Of a stretch of DNA of 64,000 nt, positions 1-8,982 are shown piece after piece. The notes beneath the pieces were generated by a model that searched no databases, had not been told where the DNA came from, and saw nothing but the letters and a program-made list of their open reading frames with translations. The stretch is from the NCBI GenBank assembly GCA_020635795.1, contig JACJZD010000003.1, positions 124,001 to 188,000 on the forward strand. The letters run 5' to 3'. The position numbers and the translations under genes were made by a program. Numbering within the stretch: position 1 is the stretch's first letter; each line of letters begins with the position of its first letter. The DNA comes from Flavobacteriales bacterium. GTDB taxonomy: Bacteria; Bacteroidota; Bacteroidia; Flavobacteriales_E; Vicingaceae.

Positions 1-180
1 ATTAAATACGAAACTGTTTGGGAAGATGGAAAATCTATAACAAAACCTGTTTATGGCGATTTCGCTTCATTGAGTTCAAAGGCAGAGATAACTGTTAAAA
101 CAGATGCAAGTGTTACTGCAAAATCTAGAAGTAGTAAGGTAAACGATGCTAATGATTTAAAAAAGATGTTTGGAAAATAA
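1..180 (+). CDS. C-terminal end of an unidentified protein (partial)
   Basis: The window opens inside a reading frame that runs 59 codons to a TAA at 178-180. The visible tail is polar and lysine/serine rich, ending in KKMFGK, with no motif I recognise and no type IX sorting signature. The next gene starts 29 bp downstream on the same strand, so the two may be cotranscribed. The N-terminus lies outside the window and the function cannot be inferred from the tail. Confidence 0.7.
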   Translation: MKYETVWEDGKSITKPVYGDFASLSSKAEITVKTDASVTAKSRSSKVNDANDLKKMFGK

Positions 181-209
181 AATAATCAATAAACTAAAAA
201 AATATAATT

Positions 210-2372
210 ATGAAAAACTTTAAATTCTTATATCAAACCCTAACTATAATGGGAGTGTTATTATTTTCAAATCAAATTGTTGCTCAAAATCAATTTATTT
301 ATGAGTGGGCTTTCCGTTCTGCAATCAATGGAGCTAATGAGCAAATAAATGATGCTGTATATGATAGTCAAGAAAATGTTTATCAAACAGGAATACAAAA
401 TGTGACTACAGGGATGGTATTAGTTCAAAAAATAAATACATCGGGCGTACCTCAATGGACAAAATATTTTACTGGCTCGTCAGGTTCTTATAATACAGGC
501 ACTTCAATTACATTAGATACAAGTGAGAATGTTTTGGTTTGCGGTTCGTTTCAAAATACTTTGAATGCTGGAGGTTCACTATTAAATTCTAATGGAAATG
601 ATGACATTTTCTTGGCAAAATTTAATTCATTAGGAGTTCACCAATGGAGTTTTTCAATAGGAGGACTAAGTCTTGATCAGGCTCTTTCTGTTACAACAGA
701 CATGAACAATAATATATTCATTACTGGTTACTTTATAGGTACTGTTGATTTTGACCCAAGTGGTGCTACAGCGGACTTGACAAGTGCAGGTGCAGAAGAT
801 ATCTTTTTAGCTAAATACGATGCTAATGGGAATTACTTATGGGCAATAAATGCGGGTTCTGTTGATGGAAGCAATATAGGGTATGGTGTTGTAACAGATT
901 CTTTAGGAGATGTATATATTTCAGGTCAGTTTTTTGGAACTGTAGATTTTAACCCTTCTGTTGTAACAAATACTTTAACATCTAATGGTACGGCTGATGT
1001 TTTTGTTGCAAAATATGATAATAACGGAAATTATGTATGGGCATTTAATATTGGTTCAAATGGAGCGGATGGGGCAAAAAATATGTCAATTGGAAATGAT
1101 GGATTTTTATATGTAACTGGAAATTTTAATGGTACTGTAGATTTTAATCCAGGAGTAGGTGTAAATCAGTTAACAACACCGAATACACATGCATTTTTAG
1201 CAAAGTATGATGGTTTAGGTAATTATGTCTGGGGAATAAATATTGGCGATCAATCTGCCAGTATTTCTAATGTCTATGGAATTTCTAATAATGTTAACAA
1301 TGAAATAGTTATAAGTGGTTCATATCTAAATAGTATAGATGTTGATCCGAGTATAGGAACAGATACTCTATTTGCTAACGGAAATCATGATGTTTTTGTA
1401 GTTGTATATTCTAAAATAGGAACTTTAATTAAAGCCACTAGTTTGGGTTCAACAGGATTTGATTTTGGTTATGCAACAGACTTAAGTAATTCTGGAAAAA
1501 TATTTATAGGCGGAGCTTTTCAAAATACTGTAGATTTTGATCCTGGAGTAGGTATTGTTAATTTAAGTACTTCAATTGGGTATGATGCTTTTTCAGCTCA
1601 ATATGGAATGCCGCCCTGTAGTTTGCCAGATTTACCATCAATAAGTTCATTAAATAACCCTATTTGTTTTGGTGATAGTGCCACATTGTCAATCATTAGC
1701 GGTAATTTAAATGATGCATCGAATTGGTATTGGTATTCATCAACTTGCGGAGGTACTTTTTTAGGTGTTGGAAATACAATTTCTGTAATGCCGTTGTCTG
1801 CTACTGATTATTTTGTGAGAGGTGAAGGTAATTGTGTAGCTTCATCAAATTGTAGTAGTATCACAGTTAATGTAAATTCGTTACCTAGTGTTAGCATTGA
1901 TGTCTTTAACCCAAATACAATTTGTTTAAATTCTTCAGCAATTAATTTACCAATAGGATCTCCTATGGGAGGAGTTTATTCGGGATTAGGTGTTAATGGT
2001 AGTAATTTTGATCCAGCAATATCTGGTGTTGGTACATTTTTTACAACTTACACTTATACAGATGCAAATTCGTGTTCTAATTCTGACTCAACTGAAATTA
2101 CTGTTAATACTTGTGTGGGAATTGAAAATAATGCTTCTATTGATGAAGTTGTAATTGCCCCAAATCCGTTTACAAATCAGATTAATTTTATTGGGTTATC
2201 TAAAAAAGAAACCATAATTAATATTGTTGATATTCACGGAAGAACGGTTTTAAATCATTCAACTAATGATATTAACACATCAATTTCAACCGAGAATTTA
2301 AGTCTTGGGAGTTTCTTTGTGAGGATAATTTCTGAAAATAATGTTATTGTTAGGAAGATAGTAAAACAATAA
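210..2372 (+). CDS. secreted SBBP-type beta-propeller protein with type IX secretion sorting domain
   Basis: A 720-residue protein with an N-terminal signal peptide (about 1-26, ending VAQ). Residues about 60-480 contain repeated blades of the kind DIFLAKYDANGNYLWA alternating with GTVDFDPS/GTVDFNPG, typical of SBBP/beta-propeller repeats in Bacteroidota secreted proteins. Residues about 485-640 look like Ig/PKD-type adhesion modules with paired cysteines. The last 75 residues (APNPF..., GSFFVRI..., IVRKIVKQ) are a type A C-terminal sorting domain, so the protein should cross the outer membrane by the type IX system and be surface-anchored or released. Ligand and exact role are unknown. A hairpin terminator follows at once. 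Confidence 0.9.
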   Translation: MKNFKFLYQTLTIMGVLLFSNQIVAQNQFIYEWAFRSAINGANEQINDAVYDSQENVYQTGIQNVTTGMVLVQKINTSGVPQWTKYFTGSSGSYNTGTSITLDTSENVLVCGSFQNTLNAGGSLLNSNGNDDIFLAKFNSLGVHQWSFSIGGLSLDQALSVTTDMNNNIFITGYFIGTVDFDPSGATADLTSAGAEDIFLAKYDANGNYLWAINAGSVDGSNIGYGVVTDSLGDVYISGQFFGTVDFNPSVVTNTLTSNGTADVFVAKYDNNGNYVWAFNIGSNGADGAKNMSIGNDGFLYVTGNFNGTVDFNPGVGVNQLTTPNTHAFLAKYDGLGNYVWGINIGDQSASISNVYGISNNVNNEIVISGSYLNSIDVDPSIGTDTLFANGNHDVFVVVYSKIGTLIKATSLGSTGFDFGYATDLSNSGKIFIGGAFQNTVDFDPGVGIVNLSTSIGYDAFSAQYGMPPCSLPDLPSISSLNNPICFGDSATLSIISGNLNDASNWYWYSSTCGGTFLGVGNTISVMPLSATDYFVRGEGNCVASSNCSSITVNVNSLPSVSIDVFNPNTICLNSSAINLPIGSPMGGVYSGLGVNGSNFDPAISGVGTFFTTYTYTDANSCSNSDSTEITVNTCVGIENNASIDEVVIAPNPFTNQINFIGLSKKETIINIVDIHGRTVLNHSTNDINTSISTENLSLGSFFVRIISENNVIVRKIVKQ

Positions 2373-2380
2373 TTTATTGT

Positions 2381-2409
2381 GGGGGCTGATATTTTCAGCT
2401 CCCTTTTTT
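2381..2409. terminator. bidirectional hairpin terminator
   Basis: GGGGGCTGA (2381-2389) pairs with TCAGCTCCC (2395-2403) across a 5-nt loop, with one G:T-type mismatch, and is followed by six T. It lies between two convergent genes and overlaps the stop codon of the minus-strand gene. Confidence 0.75.
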
Positions 2410-2899
2410 ATTGATTTGCAAAAACTGTCAGTCTTATCATGCCTTTATCTTGGTTAAGATAATCTAACTCTACTGAAACCAAACCATCTTTACTACTCCA
2501 TTCATACAAACTGTTCGCATTATTTGTGGGAGGTCCAAAATTTGGGTCGCTTTCAAAAGATGATTTAATCTCATTTAAAACATCTGCAGCATCAGTTTCT
2601 AAACTGAAGTAGGTATCTAATCCAACTTCATAACAACCAGCAGCATCAAAAAAATAAGTGGCTTTATACGAATCATTTTCTCCAATAGGGTATTCAAACT
2701 CTAAATAATCCTCATCTTCTTTTATTAGAGATGATTTTTTTTCAGACTTTCTAACCTCTGGCAACGACTTGTTTAAATCTGCAACCCTTTCAGCAATAGA
2801 TTTTACTTTGGTTAATTGAGTGTAATAAGTATCATTTCCAGTACATGAAAACAAGAACATAAAACTTAAAACGGAAAATAATTTTAATAAAAACTTCAT
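2408..2899 (-). CDS. hypothetical lipoprotein
   Basis: With the start at 2899 the protein is 163 residues and begins MKFLLKLFSVLSFMFLFSC, a clean lipoprotein signal with the lipobox cysteine at residue 19. A longer frame reaches 2971, but a TATCTTTG -7 element at 2924-2931 lies inside that extension and would put transcription start near 2917, so the shorter start is preferred. The mature part is acidic with no family I recognise. It has about 145 residues and is presumably attached to a membrane facing the periplasm. It is convergent with the upstream propeller gene. Confidence 0.75.
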   Translation of the reverse strand: MKFLLKLFSVLSFMFLFSCTGNDTYYTQLTKVKSIAERVADLNKSLPEVRKSEKKSSLIKEDEDYLEFEYPIGENDSYKATYFFDAAGCYEVGLDTYFSLETDAADVLNEIKSSFESDPNFGPPTNNANSLYEWSSKDGLVSVELDYLNQDKGMIRLTVFANQ

Positions 2900-2923
2900 C
2901 GTAGTTAGGATAACATTAATGCT

Positions 2924-2931
2924 CAAAGATA
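2924..2931 (-). promoter_or_regulatory. Bacteroidota-type -7 element for the lipoprotein gene
   Basis: On the minus strand this reads TATCTTTG, matching TANNTTTG. It sits 25 bp before the ATG at 2899 and argues for that start over the longer frame. No clear -33 TTTG is present. Confidence 0.45.
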
Positions 2932-3004
2932 CATCAAAACTTGAAATTAATTTTTTGAAAATTAAAAACATTTATAAGTTTTTATAATTTACTTTGTCGC
3001 AACT

Positions 3005-3889
3005 ATGCTAGAAAAATACAAGTACCATATTTGGCTTCATGTCATTGTTTTTATTTTTGGATTTACTGGTATTCTTGGTAAACTAATTCAGGCAGATTCG
3101 TATTTGTTGGTTTGGTATAGAGTAGGCATTGCTTTGTTGGGAATTGGAGGGTACTTTCTTGTCATTAAACATCCACTAAAAATATCTAAAAAAGTACTGA
3201 TAAAAATATTAGGTGTGGGAGTAATTATAGCTATTCATTGGATTACTTTTTTTGAAGCCATAAAACAATCAAATGTTTCAGTTGCCTTGGTTTGTTTTTC
3301 AAGTAGTACATTATTTACTTCAATCATAGAACCTATTTATTTTAAACGAAAAATAAAAGCGTATGAGTTGATATTTGGTTTGTTAATCATAGTTGGGTTA
3401 TACTTTATCTTTAGTTTTGAGTTCAAATATCTAACGGGAATGTTGCTGAGTTTTTTCTCGGCAGCTCTAGCGTCATGGTTTACGGTGTTAAATGGTATGC
3501 TAATTAAAGAGGCAAATTCAAAAACCATTTCATTTTTTGAACTGCTAGGAGCTTTTACCGTGGTAACATTTATTTTAATTGGCTACAAAGGGTTTGATGT
3601 TGCTGCTTATCAAATAGCAGGAGCCGATATAAAATGGCTCATTATTTTAGGGACAATTTGTACGGCTTTTGCTTTTATTGTTAGTGTTGAGGTGATGAAA
3701 AGAATAACCCCTTATTCAGTAACAATGAGTGTGAACTTAGAGCCAATTTATTCTATTGTTTTAGCCATATTAATTTGGCCCGAATCTGAAACCATGAGTT
3801 ATGGGTTTTACATGGGGACCATTATAGTTTTGGCAACTATTTTCTTAAATGGTTATTTTAAAGGGAAGGAGAAAAAACTAAATAGCTAA
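3005..3889 (+). CDS. EamA/DMT-superfamily permease
   Basis: 294 residues, almost entirely hydrophobic, with about ten membrane segments in two repeated halves (roughly 1-135 and 150-290), the layout of drug/metabolite transporter (EamA) proteins. Key family-like features are the N-terminal FGFTGILGKLI segment and the C-terminal NLEPIYSIVLAILIWPE segment, where the second EamA repeat carries its conserved proline/glutamate. It should be an inner-membrane metabolite exporter or importer, but the substrate cannot be read from sequence. Its last 12 bp overlap the 3' end of the convergent amidotransferase gene. Confidence 0.88.
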   Translation: MLEKYKYHIWLHVIVFIFGFTGILGKLIQADSYLLVWYRVGIALLGIGGYFLVIKHPLKISKKVLIKILGVGVIIAIHWITFFEAIKQSNVSVALVCFSSSTLFTSIIEPIYFKRKIKAYELIFGLLIIVGLYFIFSFEFKYLTGMLLSFFSAALASWFTVLNGMLIKEANSKTISFFELLGAFTVVTFILIGYKGFDVAAYQIAGADIKWLIILGTICTAFAFIVSVEVMKRITPYSVTMSVNLEPIYSIVLAILIWPESETMSYGFYMGTIIVLATIFLNGYFKGKEKKLNS

Positions 3890-4450
3890 AAAGTTAGCAA
3901 TAATTTCTTTTCCATATTCCGTTAGAATAGATTCGGGATGAAATTGAACACCGTAAAGTTGAAAGTTTTGGTGTTTTAACGACATAATGTTTTCTTTTTC
4001 ATCAATGGAAGTAATGATTAATTCCTTTGGAAAATCTTTTTCATCAATAACCCAGCTATGATACCTTCCAACCTTAAAGTTTTTTGGAATCCCCTTATAT
4101 AATAAATCGGAATGTTCTATTACTTCTAAATTTGTTGCAACTCCATGATATACTTGATGAAGGTTTTTTAGTTTTCCGCCAAAAACTTCACCAATAGCCT
4201 GCATACCTAAACAAACACCCAATATTTTTTTAGATGAAGCATAATGTTTTATCGCATCTAATAAAATACCAGCATCCTTTGGTAAACCTGGACCTGGAGA
4301 TAAAATTATGGTATCGTATTTATTTATGTCCTGAAGTGTAATTTTATCATTTCGTACAACATCAATTTTTTTATCAGAAACACTTTCAATGTAATGTAAC
4401 AGGTTGTATGTGAATGAGTCGTAATTATCGATGAGTAAAATGCTATCCAT
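3878..4450 (-). CDS. glutamine amidotransferase, PabA/TrpG type
   Basis: 190 residues, the normal length for the glutaminase subunit of aminodeoxychorismate synthase or anthranilate synthase. It has the class I triad: nucleophile Cys80 in GVCLGMQ, His171 and Glu173 in FHPES. The N-terminus MDSILLIDNYDSFTYNL is the family signature. It supplies ammonia from glutamine to a chorismate-binding partner (PabB or TrpE) in the cytosol. No trp genes lie nearby, so a folate (PabA) role or a dual role is as likely as tryptophan synthesis, and I leave the symbol open. It is convergent with the permease gene, overlapping by 12 bp. Confidence 0.9.
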   Translation of the reverse strand: MDSILLIDNYDSFTYNLLHYIESVSDKKIDVVRNDKITLQDINKYDTIILSPGPGLPKDAGILLDAIKHYASSKKILGVCLGMQAIGEVFGGKLKNLHQVYHGVATNLEVIEHSDLLYKGIPKNFKVGRYHSWVIDEKDFPKELIITSIDEKENIMSLKHQNFQLYGVQFHPESILTEYGKEIIANFLAI

Positions 4451-4480
4451 TTAGTATTTAAAAAATTAAAATCAAGGGTA

Positions 4481-4488
4481 CAAATGTA
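4481..4488 (-). promoter_or_regulatory. -7 promoter element for the amidotransferase gene
   Basis: The minus strand reads TACATTTG, 31 bp before the ATG at 4450, fitting the Bacteroidota TANNTTTG consensus. No good -33 element is seen. Confidence 0.45.
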
Positions 4489-4627
4489 GTTTTTCAAAGG
4501 CGATTATTTTTATGGTATATTCTTTTCAATACATCAATTAATAACTCAATATTCACCATTGAAAAGCTAAATAAGAGGAGTTAATCGAATTTATTTAAAA
4601 AATAGGCGGGTTATTTTTAAAAATATA

Positions 4628-4635
4628 TACATTTG
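4628..4635 (+). promoter_or_regulatory. -7 promoter element for glutamate dehydrogenase
   Basis: TACATTTG lies 41 bp before the gdhA start and matches TANNTTTG. The preceding 40 bp are A/T tracts without an obvious -33 TTTG. Confidence 0.5.
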
Positions 4636-4675
4636 TTACCCATTAACATAAAATTGAAATTCAAAATATTAAAAT

Positions 4676-6028
4676 ATGTCAACTCATAAAGAAGAACTAG
4701 CGGCCTTTATGGCGCCGTTCAGAGAAAAACTTGCTCATGAAAAAGAATTTTTACAAGCTGTTGAAGAAGTAGCAGAAACAGTATTGCCATACATTGCTAA
4801 AAATCCTAAATACAAAGAGGCTAAAATTTTAGAAAGAATGGCTACACCTGAAAGATCTATTAGTTTTAGAGTGCCTTGGGTAGATGATAAAGGAGAGTTC
4901 CAGATTAATACGGGATATAGAGTGCAAATGAATAGTGCGATTGGACCATACAAAGGAGGTATGCGTTTTCATCCATCTGTTAATATGAGTGTGATGAAAT
5001 TTTTGGCATTCGAACAAACCTTAAAAAATAGTTTGACATCATTACCAATGGGTGGTGGTAAAGGGGGGTCAGATTTTGATCCAAGAGGAAAATCAGATAA
5101 TGAAATCATGCGTTTTTGTCAAAGTTTAATGACAGAATTATATCAATACATTGGTCCTAATACTGATGTACCTGCCGGAGATATTGGTGTAGGTGCTAGA
5201 GAAATTGGATATATGTTTGGTCAATACAAAAGATTGGCAAATGAATTTACAGGAGTTTTTACAGGTAAAGGAATTAACTGGGGAGGTTCTTTAATTCGTC
5301 CAGAAGCAACAGGTTATGGTGCGGTATATTTTACTCAAGAGATTTTAAAAAATGTAGGTGATACTATTAAAGGTAAAACTGTTGCAGTTTCTGGTTTTGG
5401 AAACGTTGCTTGGGGTGTTGCAAAAAAAATAGATGAACTTGGAGGTAAAGTTGTAGCTATTTCTGGTCCTGATGGATTTGTGTATGATGAAAAAGGTATT
5501 ACAGGTAAAAAAGTGGAGTACTTATTAGAAATGAGATCGAGCGGTAGAGATAGAGTACAAGATTATGCCGATAAATATGGTGCAACTTTCCATGCTGGTA
5601 AAAAACCATGGGGCTTAAAAGTTGATATAGCTATGCCTTGTGCTACTCAAAATGAGGTAGATGTAAATGATGCAAAAGAATTAATTAAAAACAAAGTACC
5701 TTATTTAGTAGAAGTAGCTAATATGCCAACTACACTTGAGGCATATAAAATGTTAAAAGCTGCAGGAGTTGTTTTTGCACCAGGAAAAGCAGTAAATGCT
5801 GGTGGTGTTGCAACTTCAGGTTTGGAAATGTCGCAAAATTCACAACGTATGTCGTGGTCGGCAAAAGTTGTTGATGAGCATTTACATGATATCATGATTG
5901 AAATTCACAGAAGTTGTGTTCAATACGGTTATGATAAAAAAGCAGGAAAAGTAGATTACGTAAAAGGTGCAAACATTGCGGGCTTTGTAAAAGTAGCCGA
6001 TGCAATGTTAGATCAAGGATTAGTTTAA
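4676..6028 (+). CDS. gdhA: NADP-type glutamate dehydrogenase
   Basis: 450 residues, matching the length of hexameric bacterial glutamate dehydrogenase. It interconverts 2-oxoglutarate plus ammonium and L-glutamate, the main ammonium-assimilation step when ammonium is plentiful. The substrate site is clear: GPYKGGMRFHPSVN, and the catalytic lysine region LPMGGGKGGSDFDPRGKSDN. The Rossmann cofactor motif GFGNVAWG lies near residue 240, and the assembly helix region follows. The sequence type (GDIGVGAREIGYMFGQYK) is that of the NADPH-dependent biosynthetic enzymes. It is transcribed alone, with its own promoter element and a strong terminator. Confidence 0.96.
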   Translation: MSTHKEELAAFMAPFREKLAHEKEFLQAVEEVAETVLPYIAKNPKYKEAKILERMATPERSISFRVPWVDDKGEFQINTGYRVQMNSAIGPYKGGMRFHPSVNMSVMKFLAFEQTLKNSLTSLPMGGGKGGSDFDPRGKSDNEIMRFCQSLMTELYQYIGPNTDVPAGDIGVGAREIGYMFGQYKRLANEFTGVFTGKGINWGGSLIRPEATGYGAVYFTQEILKNVGDTIKGKTVAVSGFGNVAWGVAKKIDELGGKVVAISGPDGFVYDEKGITGKKVEYLLEMRSSGRDRVQDYADKYGATFHAGKKPWGLKVDIAMPCATQNEVDVNDAKELIKNKVPYLVEVANMPTTLEAYKMLKAAGVVFAPGKAVNAGGVATSGLEMSQNSQRMSWSAKVVDEHLHDIMIEIHRSCVQYGYDKKAGKVDYVKGANIAGFVKVADAMLDQGLV

Positions 6029-6043
6029 TCCAGGGTTTAGGAT

Positions 6044-6089
6044 AAAAAGAAAGAGCCGTTTGCAACAATGTAAACGGCTCTTTCTTTTT
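6044..6089. terminator. perfect bidirectional terminator after gdhA
   Basis: An 18-bp perfect stem (6044-6061 with 6072-6089) around a 10-nt loop. The stem base is A-rich on the left and T-rich on the right, so it should terminate both gdhA and the convergent doxX-like gene. Confidence 0.9.
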
Positions 6090-6101
6090 ATAAGATATCT
6101 C

Positions 6102-6482
6102 CTAGTGAATATACAATTCTAATAATCTTTCAAAACCAATTCCAGCCAATAAGAAAATAACAACGATATTTAATAATATCATTTTATGCTCTTCTCTTCT
6201 AATGTGAGCTAAAATTGCCCCCGCCATAACCATTGCTAAAGCAGTTGCTGCAACAGGAGTTAAAATGGGTAAAATATTAGTAGCGTAGGGTACAATTAGA
6301 CCAGCAGCACCTAACAGTTCTAAAAAACCAAACAACTTAAGTGTAGATGAAGAGTAGTCATCTTCCCAACTTTTACTATTAGAAAAAGCGACTTTACCTT
6401 GAAAAACTTTTGTAAAACCAGTATAAGCAAATAATAATGCCAATAATACTTGTAGAGCTAAAATTACTGTGTTAATATCCAT
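6102..6482 (-). CDS. DoxX-family membrane protein
   Basis: 126 residues with four predicted membrane helices (about 5-22, 47-68, 72-92, 98-122). The first helix and the loop GYTGFTKVFQGK-like stretch and the FLELLGAAGLIVP segment match the DoxX/DUF4870-like small quinone-associated membrane family. Proteins of this family sit in the inner membrane. Some are linked to respiration or redox stress, but this copy has no context that fixes a role. It is convergent with gdhA and shares its terminator. Confidence 0.8.
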   Translation of the reverse strand: MDINTVILALQVLLALLFAYTGFTKVFQGKVAFSNSKSWEDDYSSSTLKLFGFLELLGAAGLIVPYATNILPILTPVAATALAMVMAGAILAHIRREEHKMILLNIVVIFLLAGIGFERLLELYIH

Positions 6483-6569
6483 TGTATATAAGTTTAAAAT
6501 TGTAACACTAAATTAATAATTATATAAGATTCAATTATGTCATTTGTCATGTTTTTATACTTTATTAAT

Positions 6570-6577
6570 TAAGTTTG
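6570..6577 (+). promoter_or_regulatory. -7 promoter element for kbl
   Basis: TAAGTTTG lies 18 bp before the kbl ATG. A TTTG at 6543-6546 could be the -33 box, but the 23-bp spacing is slightly long. Confidence 0.45.
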
Positions 6578-6595
6578 TTCTTTTAAATTTTTATT

Positions 6596-7786
6596 ATGTA
6601 CGGAAAACTCCAAAAAGACCTTCAAGAAGAATTAAAAAGAATCGAAGAAGCAGGTTTATATAAGAAAGAACGAATTATAACAAGCCCAATGGGGGCACAA
6701 GTGAAAGTGAACTCTGGCGAAGAAGTTATAATTATGTGCGCAAATAATTATTTAGGATTATCGTCACACCCTAAAGTTATTGAGGGCTCAAAAAGAGCAT
6801 TAGATACTCATGGATATGGAATGTCTTCAGTTCGATTTATTTGTGGAACTCAAGATATTCATAAAACATTAGAAGAAAAAATTTCTAATTTTTTAGGAAT
6901 GGAAGATACCATATTGTATGCTGCTGCATTTGATGCAAATGGAGGTGTATTTGAACCACTTTTTGGAGAGAACGATGCAATTATTTCTGATGAACTAAAT
7001 CATGCTTCTATAATAGATGGAGTTCGTTTGTGCAAAGCTCATCGATATCGGTATAAAAATAGCGATATGGCTGATTTGGAAGAACAGCTAAAAAAAGCTC
7101 AAGCACAACGCAATAGAATTATTGTTACAGATGGTGTTTTTTCGATGGATGGCTATGTGGCAAAACTTGATAAGATATGTGATTTAGCTGAAAAGTATGA
7201 TGCATTGGTGATGGTAGATGATTCTCATGCAACTGGTTTTATTGGGAAAACAGGTAGAGGAACGCATGAGTACAACAATGTAATGGGAAGGGTAGATATT
7301 ATCACTTCCACTTTAGGTAAAGCGTTAGGTGGAGCAATGGGAGGGTTTACATCTGGTAAAAAAGAAATCATTGATATGTTGCGTCAACGTTCACGTCCAT
7401 ATTTGTTTTCAAACTCATTGTCACCTGCAATAGTTGGAGCAGCAATTGAGGTGTTTAATTTATTAAGTTCCACAACAGAATTACGAGATAAATTAGAGTG
7501 GAACATCAAATATTTTAAAGATGGAATGCGTAAAATTGGATTAGAGTTTAGAGATGGAGATTCGGCAATTGTACCTGTAATGCTTTATGATGCAAAGCTA
7601 GCTCAAACATTTGCTGATAAATTATTAAAGGAAGGTATTTATGCCGTTGGTTTCTTTTATCCAGTTGTTCCAAAAGATTTAGCTAGAATTAGAGTGCAAA
7701 TTTCAGCTGCTCATACTCAAGCACACTTAGATAAGGCAATTAACGCTTTTGAAAAAATAGGAAAAGAATTAGGGGTTATTAAATAA
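6596..7786 (+). CDS. kbl: glycine C-acetyltransferase (2-amino-3-ketobutyrate CoA ligase)
   Basis: 396 residues, nearly collinear with E. coli Kbl (398). A PLP-dependent alpha-oxoamine synthase that splits 2-amino-3-oxobutyrate with CoA into glycine and acetyl-CoA, the second step of threonine breakdown. Seen: CANNYLGLSSHP, RFICGTQDIHK, SDELNHASIIDGVRLCKA, VMVDDSHATGF, and the PLP-binding lysine (Lys242) in TSTLGKALGG. The C-terminal GFFYPVVPKDLARIR separates Kbl from BioF and HemA. Threonine dehydrogenase is not in the window. It is a single gene with its own terminator. Confidence 0.95.
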   Translation: MYGKLQKDLQEELKRIEEAGLYKKERIITSPMGAQVKVNSGEEVIIMCANNYLGLSSHPKVIEGSKRALDTHGYGMSSVRFICGTQDIHKTLEEKISNFLGMEDTILYAAAFDANGGVFEPLFGENDAIISDELNHASIIDGVRLCKAHRYRYKNSDMADLEEQLKKAQAQRNRIIVTDGVFSMDGYVAKLDKICDLAEKYDALVMVDDSHATGFIGKTGRGTHEYNNVMGRVDIITSTLGKALGGAMGGFTSGKKEIIDMLRQRSRPYLFSNSLSPAIVGAAIEVFNLLSSTTELRDKLEWNIKYFKDGMRKIGLEFRDGDSAIVPVMLYDAKLAQTFADKLLKEGIYAVGFFYPVVPKDLARIRVQISAAHTQAHLDKAINAFEKIGKELGVIK

Positions 7787-7800
7787 TTAAATTTCAATTC

Positions 7801-7842
7801 AAAAAGAAAGAGGCTTACCATTTAGTAAGCCTCTTTCTTTTA
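7801..7842. terminator. perfect bidirectional terminator after kbl
   Basis: A 17-bp perfect stem (7802-7818 with 7825-7841) and a 6-nt loop between the convergent kbl and a secreted-protein gene. The A-rich and T-rich stem ends suit both directions. Confidence 0.9.
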
Positions 7843-7853
7843 ATTATCATCCA

Positions 7854-8300
7854 TTAAAAATCAAAGTCAGGCTCAGTTGCCTTAACATAAGATTTCTTTT
7901 TAGGTTTTATCTTTTTGATAAATAAAATGTCAATCAACTCATCTTCAACAGTTACAATAGTTTGACTCATACCATTGATAATGTTTATCGCTTGGTCTGG
8001 ATATCTATATTTTCTTACAACTCTTTCATAAGTATTGTCTTCAAACTTTAAAAACATTTCTTCGGGATTTATGTTGCCTCCTTTAACATGAACCTTTCCA
8101 TAAAAACAATCGGCCATACTACCTTTTCTAAAAGTAATAATAACGTCATCATAAGTTCCGTCTGCAACATCTGTAGCACCTCTTTTTTCAAAAACTTCGG
8201 CATATTTTTGATAGCAAGTGACTTGCTCTTCTGATTGGTTTTGTGAGTAGCTAATTAAGGTAAAAGCCGATAGTAAAGTGCTTAATAGTAATTTTTTCAT
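7854..8300 (-). CDS. hypothetical secreted protein
   Basis: 148 residues starting with a signal peptide (about 1-19, LISYSQ). The mature protein is a single soluble domain of about 128 residues with two cysteines (CYQKY..., DCFYGKVHVKGG) and a lysine-rich segment KKIKPKKKSY near the C-terminus. I do not recognise a family. It probably acts in the periplasm. Its terminator is shared with kbl, and the divergent neighbour is gmhA. Confidence 0.75.
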   Translation of the reverse strand: MKKLLLSTLLSAFTLISYSQNQSEEQVTCYQKYAEVFEKRGATDVADGTYDDVIITFRKGSMADCFYGKVHVKGGNINPEEMFLKFEDNTYERVVRKYRYPDQAINIINGMSQTIVTVEDELIDILFIKKIKPKKKSYVKATEPDFDF

Positions 8301-8353
8301 AAGTCAAAAATCTTAAAAGTGTCCATAAAAATAAAAATACTTTATTTATTATC

Positions 8354-8361
8354 TAAATTTG
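8354..8361 (+). promoter_or_regulatory. -7 promoter element for gmhA
   Basis: TAAATTTG 42 bp before the gmhA ATG fits TANNTTTG. The -33 box is not evident. Confidence 0.4.
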
Positions 8362-8403
8362 AGGGTCATATTTTTTATTTAATTCCAATAACACCTCAAT
8401 ATT

Positions 8404-8976
8404 ATGAGTTTAAATAGTATTAAAAATAATTTTCTTGAATCAAAGCAACTATTAGACCAATTTATAAATGATGAAGGTAATTTACTAAAAATTGCAGAAG
8501 CAGGAAAATTAATGGCAAGTGCTATAGCTGGTGGTGGAAAAATTATTTCTTGCGGTAATGGAGGCTCAATGTGTGATGCTATGCATTTTGCAGAAGAGTT
8601 AACAGGTAGATTTAGAGAAAATAGAAAAGCAATTCCAGCTTTGTCAATTTCTGACCCGTCTCATATTTCTTGTGTGGGTAATGATTATGGTTTTGATGAA
8701 ATCTTTTCCAGATATGTTGAGGCATTAGGGAATAAAGCAGATGTGCTTTTGGCAATTAGTACGAGTGGAAACTCAAAAAATGTGATGAAAGCTGTAGAAG
8801 TAGCAAAGGCAAAAGGAATGAAAGTGGTTGCTTTAACAGGAAAAGATGGTGGAGCACTAGCATCTAGTTGTGATGTTGAAATTCGTGCACCACATTCTAA
8901 ATATGCTGATAGAGCTCAAGAAATTCACATCAAAGTAATTCATTCTTTAATTCATTATATAGAAGAAAACATTTAG
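8404..8976 (+). CDS. gmhA: sedoheptulose 7-phosphate isomerase
   Basis: 190 residues, close to E. coli GmhA (192) over its whole length. It converts sedoheptulose 7-phosphate to D-glycero-D-manno-heptose 7-phosphate, the first step to ADP-heptose for the lipopolysaccharide core. SIS fold motifs CGNGGSMCDAMHFAEEL, ISDPSHISCVGNDYGF and ISTSGNSKNV are intact. The catalytic Glu65 and His180 fall at the same positions as in the E. coli enzyme. The later heptose genes (hldE, gmhB) are not here. The next gene starts 6 bp downstream, so the two are probably cotranscribed. Confidence 0.94.
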   Translation: MSLNSIKNNFLESKQLLDQFINDEGNLLKIAEAGKLMASAIAGGGKIISCGNGGSMCDAMHFAEELTGRFRENRKAIPALSISDPSHISCVGNDYGFDEIFSRYVEALGNKADVLLAISTSGNSKNVMKAVEVAKAKGMKVVALTGKDGGALASSCDVEIRAPHSKYADRAQEIHIKVIHSLIHYIEENI

Positions 8977-8982
8977 TAACCG